Assembly: GCF_001695835.1 (NCBI RefSeq)
Contig: NZ_MBSO01000056.1
Coordinates: 62,001 to 126,000 of the forward strand
Length of the DNA: 64,000 bases
Reading direction: 5' to 3'
Source: Ensifer sp. LC11
Lineage (GTDB): Bacteria; Pseudomonadota; Alphaproteobacteria; Rhizobiales; Rhizobiaceae
Of the stretch, positions 25,383 through 33,286 are shown one piece after another. Within the stretch, counting starts at the first letter, position 1; each line of letters begins with the position of its first letter. The notes beneath the pieces are model-generated. The model was given only the letters and a program-made list of their open reading frames with translations, searched no databases and was not told where the DNA came from. The position numbers and the translations under genes are program-made.

Positions 25383-26231
25383 TCAGCCCCTCCCGCGCTG
25401 TGTCGGATCGAGAAGGTCGCGCAGCGCATCGCCGACCAGATTGAAGGACAGCGCGGTCAAGAGGATGACGGCGCCGGGGATGAAGACCAGCCAGGGTGCG
25501 GCCTGGAAATAGCTTTGGCTCTCAAAGATGATGTTGCCCCAGGAGGGGGTCGGCGGCTGAACGCCGATGCCGAGGAAGGAAAGCGTCGCCTCCAGCAGCA
25601 CCGTCGTTGCGATGCCGAGCGTACCCCAGACGATCGCCGTCGGGATGAGATGCGGCAGGATGTGGTAAAACAGGATGCGGCCGTGACCGGCACCGAGCGA
25701 GCGCTCGGCCAGGATGAAGTCGCGTTCGACGAGGCCGCGCGTTTCGGTATAGACGATGCGGGCGACCTGCACCCAGTTGACGAGCGCGATGACCATCGCG
25801 ACGATCCAAAGGCTCGGGCGAAGGAGAGCGGCAAGCACGATCGCAAGCAGCAGTGCCGGAAAGGCCATCATCAGGTCGGTGAAGCGCATCAGCGCATTGC
25901 CGACGAGCCCGCGCATGTAGCCCGAGAGAATGCCGATCAGGAGACCGATCGTAACAGCGATACCATTGGCGACGAGGCCGATGACGAGCGAGGTGCGTGC
26001 GCCGTAGAGCAGTCGGGACAGGAGATCACGGCCGAGCGCGTCGGTGCCGAGCAGGAACTGCGCGCTTGGCGGCAACGGCGCCCCTTCGAGCGTCAAGCCG
26101 TCGAACATCTGTTCATCCGGGCTATAGGGGGCAACAAGGGGCGCTGCCAAAGCGAGCAAAACGACCAGCGCGACGACGACGAGGCCGAACAGCGCTGCCG
26201 GCTGCCTGATCATGGATTTCAGCACATGCAT
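25383..26231 (-). CDS. ABC transporter permease, DppC type
   Basis: 282 aa. The N terminus (LKSMIRQPAALFGLVVVALV) and LLGTDALGRDLLSRLLYGAR are hallmarks of DppC permeases; the EAA loop reads FILAERSLGAGHGRILFYHI. The start at 26231 overlaps the stop of the AmiR-like gene. It pairs with the DppB-type permease that follows after one base. Confidence 0.94.
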   Translation of the reverse strand: MHVLKSMIRQPAALFGLVVVALVVLLALAAPLVAPYSPDEQMFDGLTLEGAPLPPSAQFLLGTDALGRDLLSRLLYGARTSLVIGLVANGIAVTIGLLIGILSGYMRGLVGNALMRFTDLMMAFPALLLAIVLAALLRPSLWIVAMVIALVNWVQVARIVYTETRGLVERDFILAERSLGAGHGRILFYHILPHLIPTAIVWGTLGIATTVLLEATLSFLGIGVQPPTPSWGNIIFESQSYFQAAPWLVFIPGAVILLTALSFNLVGDALRDLLDPTQRGRG

Positions 26232-26812
26232 CAGCCGGCCTCCGGCAACGGCTCGGCGCCGCCGAGGATGGAGCCGGCGACCTGCTCCATCGACAGACGC
26301 TTTTTCATCGCGCAATTGCGCAGGATGCCGTAGGCCCGCTCCTCGTCGACATGGCAGGCCTGCCCGATTTTTTGCACCGCGGCGTGCACGAGCGGGCGCA
26401 TCCGCACCCGTTCTTCGAGATGCGCGATCTTGTCGGCGACGGCGCGACGTTCCTGATGAACCCCGACTGCCATGACCAGGGCCGGGTAGACCGCCGAGGA
26501 CGCCAAGGGCTTGGCGAGGATCGCCGCCGCCCCCTGTCCCATGGCCCAGGCGACGCGCCCCGGCGCTTCCGAGCCGAGCAGGGCGATCAACGGCCGCGGA
26601 GCTTGCTCATCCTTCCAGGGCAGGAGCCCGCTCCAGCCCTGGTCGGCGTCGACCAGGATGATCTCGGGCAGGTGGCGCTCATCGAGCGGCTGCCACTGGA
26701 CTGTGACCTCGAACCCGAAGAGCCGGAGCTGCCGGACGAGGCGTTCGGTCGTTTGATCTTCGCGGTGCAGGATCGTCGCGCGCCAGCCGGTGAAGTTCGG
26801 TGTTTCCCTCAT
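26231..26812 (-). CDS. AmiR-like ANTAR-domain antiterminator
   Basis: 193 aa. The N-terminal two-thirds looks like a pseudo-receiver without the phosphorylatable Asp motif (EIILVDADQGWSGLL), then a coiled coil (HQERRAVADKIAHLEERV) and a C-terminal three-helix ANTAR domain (KIGQACHVDEERAYGILRNC, then SMEQVAGSI). ANTAR proteins bind paired hairpins in RNA and prevent termination. It overlaps the AmiC-like gene by 4 bp. The terminator hairpin in the operon leader is its probable target. Confidence 0.88.
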   Translation of the reverse strand: MRETPNFTGWRATILHREDQTTERLVRQLRLFGFEVTVQWQPLDERHLPEIILVDADQGWSGLLPWKDEQAPRPLIALLGSEAPGRVAWAMGQGAAAILAKPLASSAVYPALVMAVGVHQERRAVADKIAHLEERVRMRPLVHAAVQKIGQACHVDEERAYGILRNCAMKKRLSMEQVAGSILGGAEPLPEAG

Positions 26813-27945
26813 GAGACGATCCGCAATTGGGGCGCCTTGCGCTTGCGCTGGCCGGTCAGGTAGGGGTCGGCGACGATCGACGGCTGCGAGGTGACGATGT
26901 CGAAACCGCCGTCGTCGCTAATGCGACCGAGATGGAACGGCAGTGCCGCGTGATGGGTCTGCGGATCGATCCTGAGCGGGCCGAGCACGCTCGGTCGCGC
27001 CACCGACGTAACGCGGTGCACGATCGCGGCAGGATCATCGTCGCCCGCCTCGATGATCGCTTCGGCGCAGAGCTCGACCGAGGCATAGGCGCTGGCAAAC
27101 AGGCTCGAAATGCGTCGGCCTGGACCAAACCGCCTGGCGACGCGCAGCTTGAACGCGGCATTGGCGGGCGAAACCACGGTGTCGAAATAGGCGGCGGCAC
27201 AGAGCTGGCCGGTTGCAACGCCGAGACCGATATCGGTCAGCTCGCATTCCTGCAGGTCGCAACTGACGACGGGGCAATTTTCCGGACGGAACGCCGGATC
27301 GCGCTCGGCGAGCGCCCGGATGGCCGCATGAAAGGCGTAGCTCGAGGGACCGACGAGATTGTTGAGGATGAAACTCGGCCGCCGCTGCTCGATTTCGGCG
27401 ACGATGCGCTCGACCGCGGTTTCCTCGAGCGGCAGGTAGCGTTCGCCAAGGATGGCGCCGCAGGCCTCTTCCACGAGTTCGCGCGCCAGCCGGTTCATTT
27501 CCCAACCCCAGACATAGTTGGCGCCGACCAGATAGGGGCGGTTGCCGAAGCGCGGCAGCAGATAGTCGAGCAAGGGCAGCAGATGCTGGTTCGGGCAACC
27601 GCCCGTGTAGATCACGTTGTCATTGGCCTCGAAGCCCTCGTAGGGGCACATGTACCAGAGCAGGCCGTCGTGCTTTTCGACGAGCGGAATGACTTCCTTT
27701 CGGGCGAGCGAGGTGATGGTGCCGATGATGTGGCGGCAGCCGTGATCGCGCAGCAGCGACCGGGCGCCTTCGAGATAGCGGTCGATATTGGCTTCGGGAT
27801 CGACGAAGACCGGTTCGATCCGGCCGGGATGAGCGGCGGCGATATCCTCGATCGCCAATTCCGCGCCGTCGCGGCAGTCGCGCCCCATCGCCCCATAGGG
27901 CCCGGTTGTCGAATAGAGGATGCCGATCTTTATCGCGTCGCTCAT
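26809..27945 (-). CDS. AmiC-like amide-binding negative regulator (periplasmic-binding fold)
   Basis: 378 aa without a signal peptide, so it is cytoplasmic although it has the fold of a periplasmic binding protein. It begins IKIGILYSTTGPYGAMGRDC, and contains NVIYTGGCPNQHLLPLLDYL and NYVWGWEMNRLARELV, as in AmiC and UrtA-like proteins. AmiC senses short amides and releases AmiR. The intrinsic terminator ends about 10 bp upstream of the ATG, which fits control by antitermination at the start of the operon. Confidence 0.9.
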   Translation of the reverse strand: MSDAIKIGILYSTTGPYGAMGRDCRDGAELAIEDIAAAHPGRIEPVFVDPEANIDRYLEGARSLLRDHGCRHIIGTITSLARKEVIPLVEKHDGLLWYMCPYEGFEANDNVIYTGGCPNQHLLPLLDYLLPRFGNRPYLVGANYVWGWEMNRLARELVEEACGAILGERYLPLEETAVERIVAEIEQRRPSFILNNLVGPSSYAFHAAIRALAERDPAFRPENCPVVSCDLQECELTDIGLGVATGQLCAAAYFDTVVSPANAAFKLRVARRFGPGRRISSLFASAYASVELCAEAIIEAGDDDPAAIVHRVTSVARPSVLGPLRIDPQTHHAALPFHLGRISDDGGFDIVTSQPSIVADPYLTGQRKRKAPQLRIVS

Positions 27946-27954
27946 GTACCCGCC

Positions 27955-28008
27955 AAAAACCAAAAACCCCATGACGCCGCACCCATCATGGATGGGGGGA
28001 TCATGGGG
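27955..28008 (-). terminator. Leader terminator, probable target of AmiR antitermination
   Basis: In the reading direction: CCCCATGA, a 26-base apical region with an inner CCCATC/GATGGG hairpin, then TCATGGGG and a U tract (TTTTTGGTTTTT). It lies between the promoter and amiC-like gene, so it can only serve as a regulated stop. Confidence 0.78.
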
Positions 28009-28214
28009 CCAAGCTGCCCGTCGACCATCGAGGTCATGTGAAAGGGATTGATGCTGCTCAATCTGAGAGCATGATTAAGATACGGGCAGCCGGACGCTGT
28101 CAAGCAAGGATTGGCAAGCAGCGAGCCTATTCTGCGCAACTTTGTACATGGAAACTGGCAGGTCGCAGCAACCACGGGCACCCCTACTCCCGGCGAGGCG
28201 AGCGCAAGTCTGGC

Positions 28215-28239
28215 GACCGGCCCGCGTGCAGGGCCGGTC
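28215..28239. terminator. Hairpin downstream of the TonB receptor gene
   Basis: Perfect 9 bp stem GACCGGCCC / GGGCCGGTC with a 7-base loop, about 20 bp past the receptor stop codon. There is no U tract, so it may end transcription with Rho help or protect the mRNA 3' end. Confidence 0.5.
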
Positions 28240-28259
28240 GGGTTCAGATTCCAGCTAAA

Positions 28260-30752
28260 TTAGAACTTGCGGCTGATCGCGATCTTGAAGTTCCGGCCCG
28301 GCATCGCCGAAATCCCGTCGCTGAGATAGGGCTCGTAGTACTTGTCGAAGATGTTGTCGACGGCGAGATGCACTTCGCCGCCTTCCATGAAACCCGATGT
28401 CGGCGTCCAATCGAGGAAGAGGCCGTGCACCGCATAGCCGGCGCTCGGCGGACGGGCATAGGTCTGTCCGCCCTGATTGTAGGGCGTGCGGTTCTGGTCG
28501 TCGACGAAGGTGCCCGTCCAGCCAAAAGAAAGGTCGCGATCCGGCACCTTGATCCCGGCGGCGGCGATCACGGTCAGCGGCGCCAGATCGTTGATGTAGG
28601 TGTCGGGTCCCCAAATGTTGTTGACGGCTCCGGTGCGCTCGCCCGTCATCCAGGACACGCCGAGATCGGCAAACGTGCGCTCGGTCTCGTAATGCGCTTG
28701 CCACTCGATGCCCCTGATATCGTAGGACGGCGTGTTCCAGTAGAACGGCACATTGCCGGTCACACCAGCAAGGTTGGCCGTGCCGAACCGGCGCGTCACC
28801 GGGTTGGAGACATGGTTGTTGTAGGCCGAGATGCGTGTCGACAGCATGTCATCGGTCGTCAGCACGTCGTTGAAGCTCAGGTCGACGCCAAGGTTGAAGG
28901 TGCTGTTGCGCTCGACCTCCATGTCCCGGCTGGTGCCGGAAGCCTTGGTGAGCGCGCTCTGCGTCGAATAGAGTTCGTCGATGTTGGGCACCCGCATCGC
29001 ATAGGCCCAGTCGGCAAAGAACCGCACCGAAGGCGTCGCCTCCCATGACAGGCTGACCGCCGGCGTCACGCCCTGGTGCGAGACGGCGGAATAGTCGTGG
29101 CCGGCCAGCGGATTGTTGAAGCGTGGCGCCTGGTTCGGCACGCCCTTGGAGCGCACGTGGTCATAGCGCAGACCTGGCGTCACGGCGACCGTGTCGGTCA
29201 GCTCGATCCGGTCGCGAACGAAGGCGGCAAAGGTCTTCTGCGTACCTTCGGGCATGAACCAGGGGGCGTAATAGCCGTAATTGTACTGTGCCTGGGTGCG
29301 GTTGGCGATGTCGTACATCCAGATGTCGCGGTCATGGTCGAGATATTGCACGCCGTAGTTCAGGCTGTGCGACAGGCCGCCAAGCGTGAAGTTGGAGGTA
29401 TTCTCCGCTTCAAATTTGATATCGGTATAGGCGGCATCGTTTTCGTAGCCGCCGACGGATGCGCTCGGATTGAGCCCTAAAATGTCGGGCCGCGTCGCAT
29501 GCTGGCTGGTCGACGAGAAGCTCGCCATCATGCGGTAGTTCACCAGGTCGCTGTCGCCCGCATAGCTATAGGTCAGCGTCGAGGTGAAATCCTCGATCTC
29601 GCGCCAGGTGAGAAGCCGGCGCATCGCTTCCTTGTAGCCGTAACGGTCGATGTTGAATTCCGAGGGCGCCGACTGGCCGCGGATGGCGGCCACAGGCCCC
29701 CAATTGTCGTTCTGGCCATAGGCGACCGTGCCCCTGATCTCGTGGCCGTCATATTCGGCGCCGACATTGGCAAGCAGAGTGGTCAGCTTCGAGTTGGAGT
29801 AGTTGTAGATCTCGCCGCCGCCGACGCGCATGTCGCCGCTCTTGCGCCAGGTCGCCGCCAGAAGGCCATCGTAGGTGATGGGACCGCCGAAATCCGATTG
29901 TCCGTAAAGCGCGCCGGTTTCGAGAAACTGCTTGTTGGCGCTCTGGAAACCGGACTTGGCCCAGACACCCCATTCTTCGCCCGGCCGCAACATGTCGGCC
30001 GCATCCTTGGTTTCCATCAGCACCGTGCCGCCGAAGCCGCCATTGCCGTAACGCACCGAGGTTGCACCCTTTTCGATCTCGACGCGCTTCAGCAATTCGG
30101 GCTCGATGAAGACCGTGCCCTGGTCGTACTTCTCGAAATTCTTCGGCGCGCCGTCGAGGATGATGCGGACATCCGACTGCCGGGCGAAGCCGCGGATGGC
30201 GAGCGTCTGTCCTTCGATGCGCACGCCACCGCCCATCGACACGCCGGGCGTCTTCTGCAGCAGTTCCGGAAGGCTCGACGCCTGCGCCTTTTCGATGTCC
30301 TCGGCGTCGAGAACGGCAACATTCGGCGCGCGGTCGCCGCGCCTGGCATCACTGCGAGCGACGATCGGCGCCAACTTCGTGCCGTCACCCTCTACCGGTG
30401 CCGTTGCTTCGGTTGCGCCCATCAGCTTCACCGTCGCGCCGTCGACGAAGCGATAGCGGACGCCGGTGCCGGTCAACAGCCGCGCGAGCGCCTCGTCCGC
30501 CGTCATCTCGCCGGAAAGGCCTGACGTGCTCACGCCTGATGCGACCGAGCTATCGAACACGACCTGAAGCTTGAGCTGGCTCGCCAGACGGTTGACGGCG
30601 GCAGTCAACCTGCCGGCGGGCACATCGACGTGATGCAGCGATGCATTCTGAGCGAAGGCGCCGGTGGTTGCCAGGGCAAACACGGTCCCTGCCATCAGCA
30701 GGTTGAAAATAGCGGAATGACGGCGTGTGCCGGTCTTGTTCGAATATGGCAT
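28260..30752 (-). CDS. TonB-dependent siderophore receptor with STN signalling domain
   Basis: 830 aa. The signal peptide (LLMAGTVFALATTGAFAQ) is followed by the secretin/TonB N-terminal domain (AGRLTAAVNRLASQLKLQVV) used to signal to FecR. The plug (VRIEGQTLAIRGFARQSDVR, then RVEIEKGATSVRYGNGGFGG) and a beta-barrel end with aromatic F (FKIAISRKF). The ATG at 30752 is chosen over a TTG 15 bases upstream. It lies downstream of its FecR and sigma genes; the hemin/Tla-like or siderophore substrate is not known. Confidence 0.93.
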   Translation of the reverse strand: MPYSNKTGTRRHSAIFNLLMAGTVFALATTGAFAQNASLHHVDVPAGRLTAAVNRLASQLKLQVVFDSSVASGVSTSGLSGEMTADEALARLLTGTGVRYRFVDGATVKLMGATEATAPVEGDGTKLAPIVARSDARRGDRAPNVAVLDAEDIEKAQASSLPELLQKTPGVSMGGGVRIEGQTLAIRGFARQSDVRIILDGAPKNFEKYDQGTVFIEPELLKRVEIEKGATSVRYGNGGFGGTVLMETKDAADMLRPGEEWGVWAKSGFQSANKQFLETGALYGQSDFGGPITYDGLLAATWRKSGDMRVGGGEIYNYSNSKLTTLLANVGAEYDGHEIRGTVAYGQNDNWGPVAAIRGQSAPSEFNIDRYGYKEAMRRLLTWREIEDFTSTLTYSYAGDSDLVNYRMMASFSSTSQHATRPDILGLNPSASVGGYENDAAYTDIKFEAENTSNFTLGGLSHSLNYGVQYLDHDRDIWMYDIANRTQAQYNYGYYAPWFMPEGTQKTFAAFVRDRIELTDTVAVTPGLRYDHVRSKGVPNQAPRFNNPLAGHDYSAVSHQGVTPAVSLSWEATPSVRFFADWAYAMRVPNIDELYSTQSALTKASGTSRDMEVERNSTFNLGVDLSFNDVLTTDDMLSTRISAYNNHVSNPVTRRFGTANLAGVTGNVPFYWNTPSYDIRGIEWQAHYETERTFADLGVSWMTGERTGAVNNIWGPDTYINDLAPLTVIAAAGIKVPDRDLSFGWTGTFVDDQNRTPYNQGGQTYARPPSAGYAVHGLFLDWTPTSGFMEGGEVHLAVDNIFDKYYEPYLSDGISAMPGRNFKIAISRKF

Positions 30753-30848
30753 GATGGTCCCAGACAATGAGAGATGGCCGAGAAAGGGCCGGGTCTGGTT
30801 TCTGGACGAACGAGGTGCCGGTTCAGGGACACCTCGCGTGACGTTTTT

Positions 30849-31844
30849 TTAGCGCAGGATCGTGACGTAGGGCCCGATCCGGGTGACCTTGACGTCGAAG
30901 GCTTCGGCAAGCCCCTGCAGTGCTCTGACGGGATCGGAAAGATCGAAGCTGCCGGACACTCGTCTGGCGCCGATGGCAGCATCGGCGATCAGGATCTTCC
31001 CCGGAACATACCGCCCGATTTCCTCGACGACGGACGCGATGGTGCGCTCGTCGAAGACGAGCCGGCCGTCGCGCCAGGCGGCCGCCAACAGGGGATCGAC
31101 CGGCATGATATCGCCAAGCCTGCCCCGGTGGTTGTAGCTCACCTGCTCGTTGACCTCGACGCGACGCGGCGGTTCCGCGATGTCTGTTGCAACCGACACC
31201 GCATGTTCGAGAACCGTTACGCTGGTGCCGTCGTCGGTCAGGTTGACGTCGAAAGCGGTCCCCAGTGCAGTCGTTGTGCCCCCTCCGGCTTCGACGACGA
31301 AAGGCCTGTCTTTATCGGCCGCGACCTGGACGAACGCCTCGCCGCGCAACAGCACGATCCGCCGTTCGCCTGGGGTGAACGCATAGGCGACAGCCGATTG
31401 GGCGTTGAGCTGCAGCGTCGAGCCATCGTCAAGCGTGAGGATTGGTCTTTCGCCCTTGCCGGCGATGACGTCTGCCCGCATCCACATCGCGCCGTCGAGC
31501 GCAAGAAAGACGCCGCCGCCGACGATGACCATGGCTGCAAGCGATGCCATGGTCTTCCGCCGGTTTCCGGTCGCCTTCACCGCCCTTTGCGCAAACTCCG
31601 GTTCGCGTTTGATCAACAGGGTGGCATCGCCGACCGCCCGTTGGGCGCGCGCAAAAACCTCGGCATGCGCAGGGTCTTGCGCCCGCCAGCGTTCGAAGGC
31701 GACACGCAGCTCTTCATCCTCGGGGTCTCCCGTCAGGCGGACCAGCCAGTCCACCGCTTGCTCGCGCACCCGCTTGTCACGCGCCTTGCGGCCGCGTTCA
31801 AGCGTGCCTCCGGCTGGTGCAGGCCGTCCGTCGGGCGCGGTCAC
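30849..31844 (-). CDS. FecR-family signal transducer
   Basis: 331 aa. The N-terminal FecR domain (AVDWLVRLTGDPEDEELRVA) is followed by one membrane segment near residue 100 (MASLAAMVIVGGGVFLALD) and the periplasmic FecR core (LTLDDGSTLQLNAQSAVAYA, then LLRGEAFVQVAADKDRPF), ending WRDGRLVFDERT. GTG start at 31844 overlaps the sigma-factor stop (GTGA). It connects the STN domain of the receptor to the sigma factor. Confidence 0.92.
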   Translation of the reverse strand: MTAPDGRPAPAGGTLERGRKARDKRVREQAVDWLVRLTGDPEDEELRVAFERWRAQDPAHAEVFARAQRAVGDATLLIKREPEFAQRAVKATGNRRKTMASLAAMVIVGGGVFLALDGAMWMRADVIAGKGERPILTLDDGSTLQLNAQSAVAYAFTPGERRIVLLRGEAFVQVAADKDRPFVVEAGGGTTTALGTAFDVNLTDDGTSVTVLEHAVSVATDIAEPPRRVEVNEQVSYNHRGRLGDIMPVDPLLAAAWRDGRLVFDERTIASVVEEIGRYVPGKILIADAAIGARRVSGSFDLSDPVRALQGLAEAFDVKVTRIGPYVTILR

Positions 31845-32365
31845 AACGCCTCCTCCAGCCGGTCGAGGCAATGCAGATAGGCCTTGCGAAGATGCCGGTC
31901 GACCATGTTGCGGCTGATGCCGGTGCGCATGGCGATTTCATCCGAGGTGAGGTTGCCGATGCGGCTGGCGAGAAACACACGCCGTCGCTGCAGCGACATT
32001 TCCATGATCGCCCTCTTGAGGATCGAGAGCCGGCGGCGAAGATCGACGTTGGCGTCAGGAGCGGCGACATCGCTGGCGACAGCCAGGGCCTCCTCTTCGC
32101 TGCCGGAGAAAAGCTTGAGCTCAAAGCGATCGCGTCGCAGCCGGTCGATGCCGAGATTGGCGCAGGCGCGACGCAGAAACGCCCTCAGCGAAGACTTGCC
32201 TTCAAGCGCCGTGCGCCGGTCCACCAGCCGAACGTAGAGCTCGTGAACGACGTCGTTTGCCGTTGCCGGCGTGTGACCGCGCCGGCGCGTCATCGCGCAA
32301 AGCTCGTCGTAGTAGGCCACGATCGCGTCGTCGAGCATCAAATGCGAAGCTGATTTCTCTGGCAT
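31841..32365 (-). CDS. ECF sigma factor (FecI-type)
   Basis: 174 aa. Region 2 reads ATANDVVHELYVRLVDR and region 4 SDEIAMRTGISRNMVDRHLR. ATG at 32365 is chosen because it gives the usual length; upstream sequence is not sigma-like. A RirA-type operator lies 118 bp upstream. First gene of the sigma-FecR-receptor operon and paralogous in role to the pair at the left end of the window. Confidence 0.9.
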   Translation of the reverse strand: MPEKSASHLMLDDAIVAYYDELCAMTRRRGHTPATANDVVHELYVRLVDRRTALEGKSSLRAFLRRACANLGIDRLRRDRFELKLFSGSEEEALAVASDVAAPDANVDLRRRLSILKRAIMEMSLQRRRVFLASRIGNLTSDEIAMRTGISRNMVDRHLRKAYLHCLDRLEEAL

Positions 32366-32683
32366 GGTTGTTTTCAGGGCCGATCCGGAACCGTCGGCGG
32401 AACGAAGATGGACGAGAGGGCGCGGGCAGATGCGCCGGCGCCGGCGTTCATTAGCGCGTCCTCGCGGTACGCACAATAAATATGAGCATAATACTCATCT
32501 TTTATTTTGAAGACATGTCTTCCCTGCTTCGATGGCAGCAGACTTCGATGCCGGCTGCTCGGCGCCACCGCCCGAAAGGATGCCGTTGACCTCAGAAACA
32601 GGAGGGACATGCTGAAGTGTCATTCACACCGGTCATCCGCGAGGACCTGATCTCCGGACAACTTGAACCGGAAGGAGGAAATC
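32366..32683. other. Divergent promoter region between sigma factor and GFA gene
   Basis: Holds the iron operator at 32483-32497 and an AT-rich promoter core near 32470-32515. The rest shows no gene. A strong AAGGAGG site for the GFA gene lies at the right end. Confidence 0.55.
32483..32497. promoter_or_regulatory. Iron-responsive operator (IRO, RirA-type)
   Basis: TGA-GCATAATAC-TCA, with the palindrome extending to ATGAG...CTCAT. Same class as the elements at 1770 and 46436. Confidence 0.75.
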
Positions 32684-33118
32684 ATGGCAGCGAACGGCAG
32701 CTACAACGGAAAGTGCTTCTGCGGCGCAGTCGAGATCGAAGTGAGCGGCGACCCGGCCGCCATGGGCTATTGCCACTGCGCCTCCTGCCGCAGCTGGTCA
32801 GCGGGACCGGTCAATGCCTTCACGCTCTGGCCGCCGGATAAAGTCAAGATCGCCAAAGGCGCCGACAATTTCATCGGCTATCAGAAGACCGCGACAAGCG
32901 TACGCAAGTGGTGCAAGGCCTGCGGCGGGCATCTTCTCAACGAGCATCCGCTCTGGGGCGTGACCGATGTCTATGCGGCCGTGCTCCCGCAGCTCGCGTT
33001 CAAGCCCATGCTGCATGTCAACTATCAGGAAACGGTGCTGCCGATGAAGGACGGCCTGCCGAAGTATCGCGACTTCCCGCCCGCCTTCGGCGGCACGGGA
33101 GAACTGATGGCCGAGTGA
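32684..33118 (+). CDS. GFA-family (glutathione-dependent formaldehyde-activating enzyme-like) protein
   Basis: 144 aa. The CENP-V/GFA zinc residues are visible: GKCFCGAVEIEV, then GYCHCASCRSW and KWCKACGGHLLNEHP. The AAGGAGGAAATC site before the ATG is strong. GFA domain proteins bind zinc and act on small thiol adducts, though most have no measured activity. It stands alone between a divergent sigma operon and a mosaic repeat. Confidence 0.88.
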   Translation: MAANGSYNGKCFCGAVEIEVSGDPAAMGYCHCASCRSWSAGPVNAFTLWPPDKVKIAKGADNFIGYQKTATSVRKWCKACGGHLLNEHPLWGVTDVYAAVLPQLAFKPMLHVNYQETVLPMKDGLPKYRDFPPAFGGTGELMAE

Positions 33119-33184
33119 GCTCGCTCTTTGAACCGACGCATTCCGAACGGAAAACCGCTTCACACTTTTCCTGGACTTGCTCCC

Positions 33185-33286
33185 GAGCATCCCGCTCCCA
33201 AGTCGACACGTGAGGCGGAGAGATGCTCTGGAGTCAAAGTGCTTGAGTGTCCTTGGTGCGTTCAGTTGAACGCACGGCGCTCTAAG
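33185..33286. repeat. Mosaic palindromic intergenic repeat, copy 1 (RIME-like)
   Basis: About 100 bp made of an outer inverted pair (GAGCATC / GATGCTC), a spacer ACAC-type segment and a perfect inner palindrome GTGCGTTCAGTTGAACGCAC at 33256-33275, ending GGCGCTCTA. A second copy is at 42120-42223 with roughly 85 percent identity by eye. It resembles the Rhizobium-specific intergenic mosaic elements. Confidence 0.75.

Larger units (their letters stand above)
27946..28259 (-). promoter_or_regulatory. Leader and promoter region of the amide operon
   Basis: A candidate promoter has TTGACA at 28103-28098 and TCTTAA 17 bp downstream. The 110-base leader that follows holds a stem-loop at 28071-28055 (TGCTC / GAGCA, loop 7) and the terminator at 28008-27955. 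Toward 28239 lies the hairpin that ends the TonB receptor transcript. The arrangement matches AmiR/ANTAR leaders in general; ANTAR loops were not matched base by base. Confidence 0.6.
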
